Source: Dicaeum eximium (taxonomy: Eukaryota > Chordata > Aves > Passeriformes > Dicaeidae). From it: a stretch of DNA of 64,000 nt. Below the pieces are notes generated by a model. That model saw nothing but the letters and a program-made list of their open reading frames with translations. It was not told the DNA's origin and searched no databases. Position numbers and translations under genes: made by a program. The stretch covers positions 733,685 to 797,684 of the forward strand of contig VWZP01005794.1 in assembly GCA_013396995.1 (NCBI GenBank), in the 5' to 3' direction. Positions within the stretch are counted from its first letter, which is position 1; each line of letters opens with the position of its first letter. Below, in pieces: positions 60,517 through 64,000 of the stretch.

Positions 60517-61825
60517 TCATAGAATCATAGACTCATTTAAGTTGGAAAATACCTTTAAGATAATGGATTCCAACAGTTAACATGACACTGCCAAGTCCAC
60601 CAGTAAACCATGTCCCTTAAGTGCCACATCTACTTGTCTTTTAAATACCCCCTATGACGGTGGCTCAACCATTTCCCTGGGCTGGTCCAATGCTTGACAA
60701 CCCTTTCAGTGAAGAAATTTTTTCCTAATATCCAATCTGAACTTCCTTGATGCAACTTGAGGCCATTTCTTCTTGTCCTATTTCTTGTTACCTGGGAGAA
60801 AAGACTGATCCCAACCTGGCTACAGCCACCTTCAGGCAGTTGTAGAGGTCACTAATGGTCCCCCCTGAGCCTCTGTTTCTCCAGGCTAAACAACCCCACC
60901 TCCCCCAGATGCTCCTCACAGGACTTGTGCTCCCAACCCTTCACCAGCTCTGTTGCTCTTCTCTGGACACACTCCAGCCCCTCAATGTCTATCCTGTGGT
61001 GATGAGCCCAGAACTGAACACAGGATTTGAGATGTGGCCTCACCAGTGCTGAATGCAATCACTGCTCTGGTCCTGCTGGCCACACTGTTGCTCATACCGG
61101 CCAGGATGCCACTGGCCTTCTTGATCTCCTGGGCGCATGCTGATGGCTCATACTCAACCAGCTGTCAACCAGTACCTCCAGGTCCTTTCCCACTGGGCCA
61201 CTTTCCATCAACTCCTCCCCAAGCCTTGTTTTGACCCAAGGGCAGGACCTGGCACTTGGCTTTGGTGAACCTCACTCAATTGGTCTTGAGCCATCTATTC
61301 AACTTGTCGAGATATCTCTGCAGAGTCTTCCCACCCTCCATCAGATCAACACTCCCACCCAACCTGATCTATTCCTCTAGATCATTGATAAAGATATTAA
61401 ACAGGACTGGCCCTACTGCTGGGCCCTGGAGAACATAATTTGTGATATCCACCAACTGGATTTAAGTCCATTCACCACCACTTTGCGCCTGGCTATCCAG
61501 CCAGGAGCTACTGCACGCATCCAAGCTATGAGCAGCCAGTTTCTCCAGGAGAATGCTGTGGGAAACAGTGTCAAAGGCTTGACTTAATTCCTGGTAGACA
61601 TCATCCACAGCCATTCTTTCATTCACTAAGTGGGTCGCCTTGTCACTGAAGGTTATAAGTAAAGCAGGACTTGCCTTTCACAAGCCCGTGCTGGCTGGGT
61701 CTGATCCCTGGTTGTCTTCTGCGTGTTACTTGGTGTCTCTCAAGATGTATCCACTTCTTAATACTCCCTGGCACTGAGGTCTGGCTGATCAGGCCTGGAG
61801 TTCCTTGGATCCTATAGTTTCTTAA
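60517..61825 (-). mobile_element. CR1 LINE, 5'-truncated, antisense orientation
   Basis: The left edge ATCATAGAATCATAGACTCA is the reversed CR1 tail. Read on the minus strand, 60852-61058 gives a reverse-transcriptase C-terminal remnant (SALVRPHLKSCVQFWAHHHR, then SLEKQRLRGD). The fragment extends about 1.3 kb, to the region encoding earlier RT motifs, and has stops. It is inactive intronic sequence. Confidence 0.93.
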
Positions 61826-64000
61826 TATCATATTATTAAGGTGTGATAATACCCAAAAAGAAGGCCAATCTATAACTGAAATATTTTTTGCAGTATAGAA
61901 TTCTTGTTGCAGAGTGAGTCTATTTATACTGGAAGAAGAGTTGGACTTTGTCTATTTGTTTTTGGTAACTAGATGATCAATAGCCAAACAGAAGCAGAAT
62001 TTACACACAGACCAGTGTTAAGCACAAATATTTTAGAAAAATAGCTCAAGAAAATGGCTGCTTCAAGTAGAGTTTTGGATCCCAAACAAACAAGACATGC
62101 TGTCCCCAGAGACTCCTGAGGCTGATTTTAATAGTTTTATGTATAATGTGGGAGGCACTTAACAATGCAGCAGTGTTCATTTATATGAATTAAAATTTTT
62201 ATATGATATCACTTTCTATTTTTTTTTTTAATTTTGAACTAGAAACTGGGCATTGAGGGCATTGAACAGCTACACAGACATCAAAATGTAGGCCACCAGC
62301 TTCCTGCATTTTTATACCTCTAGGAAGACCTCTCAAAGAAAGGGGTATAAAAATCTCTCAGATTGGGCTGAGAAGAAAGCAAGGTCATGCCTTTGCAGAA
62401 CAAGAGTATGGCTTATGTACAGGCCATAAGCACAGCACTGGAAATATTTTCCTGTGAAGAATTCATCTCCAGTGCAGCTGTTTGAAAGATTCAGTTTATG
62501 AGAATGCAACTCCTGGGTGAGAGAAGCTTTATCAGCATTTTTATACCATAGAAAAGCAAAGAGCATTTACTTTAATTACATATTGACAAGTGGAAGAAGA
62601 AGTATTTCTGAGTAAAATAATTCTCTCTTTTTCTTTCTTTAAGAAGTAATAAACCATAGCACTGAAAACCTGAATATTCGTGCCTAGGATGTATTGAAAT
62701 GACAATACTCTGTCTTGGCAATGTTCATAGAACAGAATGAGCTATTTTTAGTTCGCATACGTTTTGGAAGTGTTGACACCAGAAAGAGTCTTGAAATGAA
62801 GCTGCATTATTTCACTTCTTTAATTAGTAACCCACAGTGACATTTATGTTTGGAGACAGATGATATTTTTGTGGAAAGTCACATAAAAGCCTAATATTTA
62901 TGATGCCCATAAAATCATTGAACTTCATCTTGCTGCATAATGGCAATAGTTAGAGGTCTAATTGCACTCTAAAACCTGTCTGGAGACTGGGCTACAGTCA
63001 CTGAACATGTTCAATAGACCATTATACTGGTGAATTGTGGCCTGATTCATGACATTGGCTGAAGTGATAAATTTCTCCTGCTAGGTCCTAACAGGGAGTG
63101 TTTTTGGTAAGATTTCAAAAACAGCTTAAAATGGAATGAACTGAGTCCCATTTACTCAGATTTAATTTTAATGTTTTAATATTTTGTTTAATAAAACTAT
63201 AAAATAAAAAAAAAGTGTCATAAAAAATCAGATTAAAACATACATCTTGCTTTTTTTAAAAAAAACAACTTTTCTGCTTCTGGCAAAATTTAATTTAATG
63301 TTCTCCCTGGAAACTCAGGAAGTAAATGCCAGTGTAGTCCTTGATCTCTGAAGGGAAGAGGCTGTAAGCAAGAATTTGACTTTTGCACATTGAAATTTGC
63401 ACTTTTTGATAGTTTGGGTAAGTTTTTAATGCTCTTTTTAACCTTCCTCACCTATCACCTTAACTCTTACAGATTAGCTCTTACACATGTAGATTTTCTA
63501 CTTAATTTCCCAATTAATTTTATCTTGTCTTATTCTTAGACATTGTATCTTTCTTTGCACTATGTATAGGAAATCATGTATTCAAACTAACATGCATATC
63601 CCTTAAAAAATTATTATCCTGATCAATCTGTTGACTGCTTTGTTAATTCCACATCTTTTATTTTTCTTCATTCTTCCATTACCCCATTAAGATTTAAAAA
63701 ATTTATATATTTGAAAAGACCACTACTGAATGCTAAATATCTTGAGTGTGTGACACTGTTCTTCCAGACTTGTTATCCATACAACAGTCTGTTTTTGAGG
63801 TTGGCCAAGACATGTCCCTCAAAGCTAAAGCAAACATATCTGTGGGGTCATTCCTACTACTGTAGGATCTTAGGGGACTCAGAAGTTCTTCCATTTCAGT
63901 AAGATTCCAGAGAGCTTAATAAGTGGCATTTTTACAATTTTTTTTTATATTTCTTTTTTCATCTCCTTCCTTAAACTTTATCTATCTCTTACTTTAGTAC

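Larger units (their letters stand above)
60440..64000 (+). other. MYOM2 intron 25, 5' part, running off the window
   Basis: The intron begins with donor GTAAGT, then a 24-bp palindrome (60489-60512) and a 1.3-kb antisense CR1 (60517-61825). From 61826 to 64000 the sequence is AT-rich with no recognised exon or element. Confidence 0.75.

Noticed and set aside
60852..61058. Minus-strand open frame with reverse-transcriptase text
   Set aside because: It is a fragment of the dead CR1 element and not a host gene.

Overview
The window is bird nuclear DNA. It carries most of one gene on the + strand: MYOM2, which encodes M-protein (myomesin-2), a structural protein of the sarcomeric M-band. Assignment to birds rests on 3'-anchored CR1 LINE fragments with the typical ATTCTATG-type tails and on LTR-like repeats that resemble those of songbirds. 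The songbird detail is from memory of such repeats and is less certain than 'bird'. No prokaryotic features (operons, ribosome binding sites, CRISPR) are present.

Layout. Positions 1-12790 are upstream of the coding sequence: LTR-like and CR1-like repeats in the first 1.7 kb, then mostly AT-rich sequence with no recognisable exon, a possible promoter and 5' untranslated exon near 10.46-11.06 kb, and an old LINE-like remnant near 12.2 kb. From 12817 to 60439 I could place 24 coding exons, all bounded by AG and GT, all open, and all joining in frame. They sum to 3144 nt, or 1048 codons. The window ends inside the next intron, so about the last 400 residues (the rest of the fourth Ig domain and the C-terminal Ig domains) lie beyond position 64000.

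Protein. The order is: a short conserved head (MSSVAVPFYQ), a variable Arg/Ala-rich segment with a C-R-L-C motif, a charged helical stretch, two Ig domains, five fibronectin type III domains, then an Ig domain and the start of another. Each Ig or Fn3 domain is split over two exons, and nearly all domain borders are phase-1 introns. M-protein is known to bind titin and myosin in the M-band of fast muscle and heart; that role is carried over from the family and is not visible in the DNA.

Introns hold a 9.9-kb intron 6 with an LTR-like element and a CR1 element, further CR1 fragments in both orientations, short tandem duplications, AT-rich simple repeats and several short perfect inverted repeats. 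I found no second protein-coding gene, no RNA gene and no sign of a new biological system. The points most worth checking are the head exon at 13936-14055, where the PKA-site serine known in human M-protein appears to be replaced by arginine, a duplicated splice donor after exon 22, and the candidate promoter.
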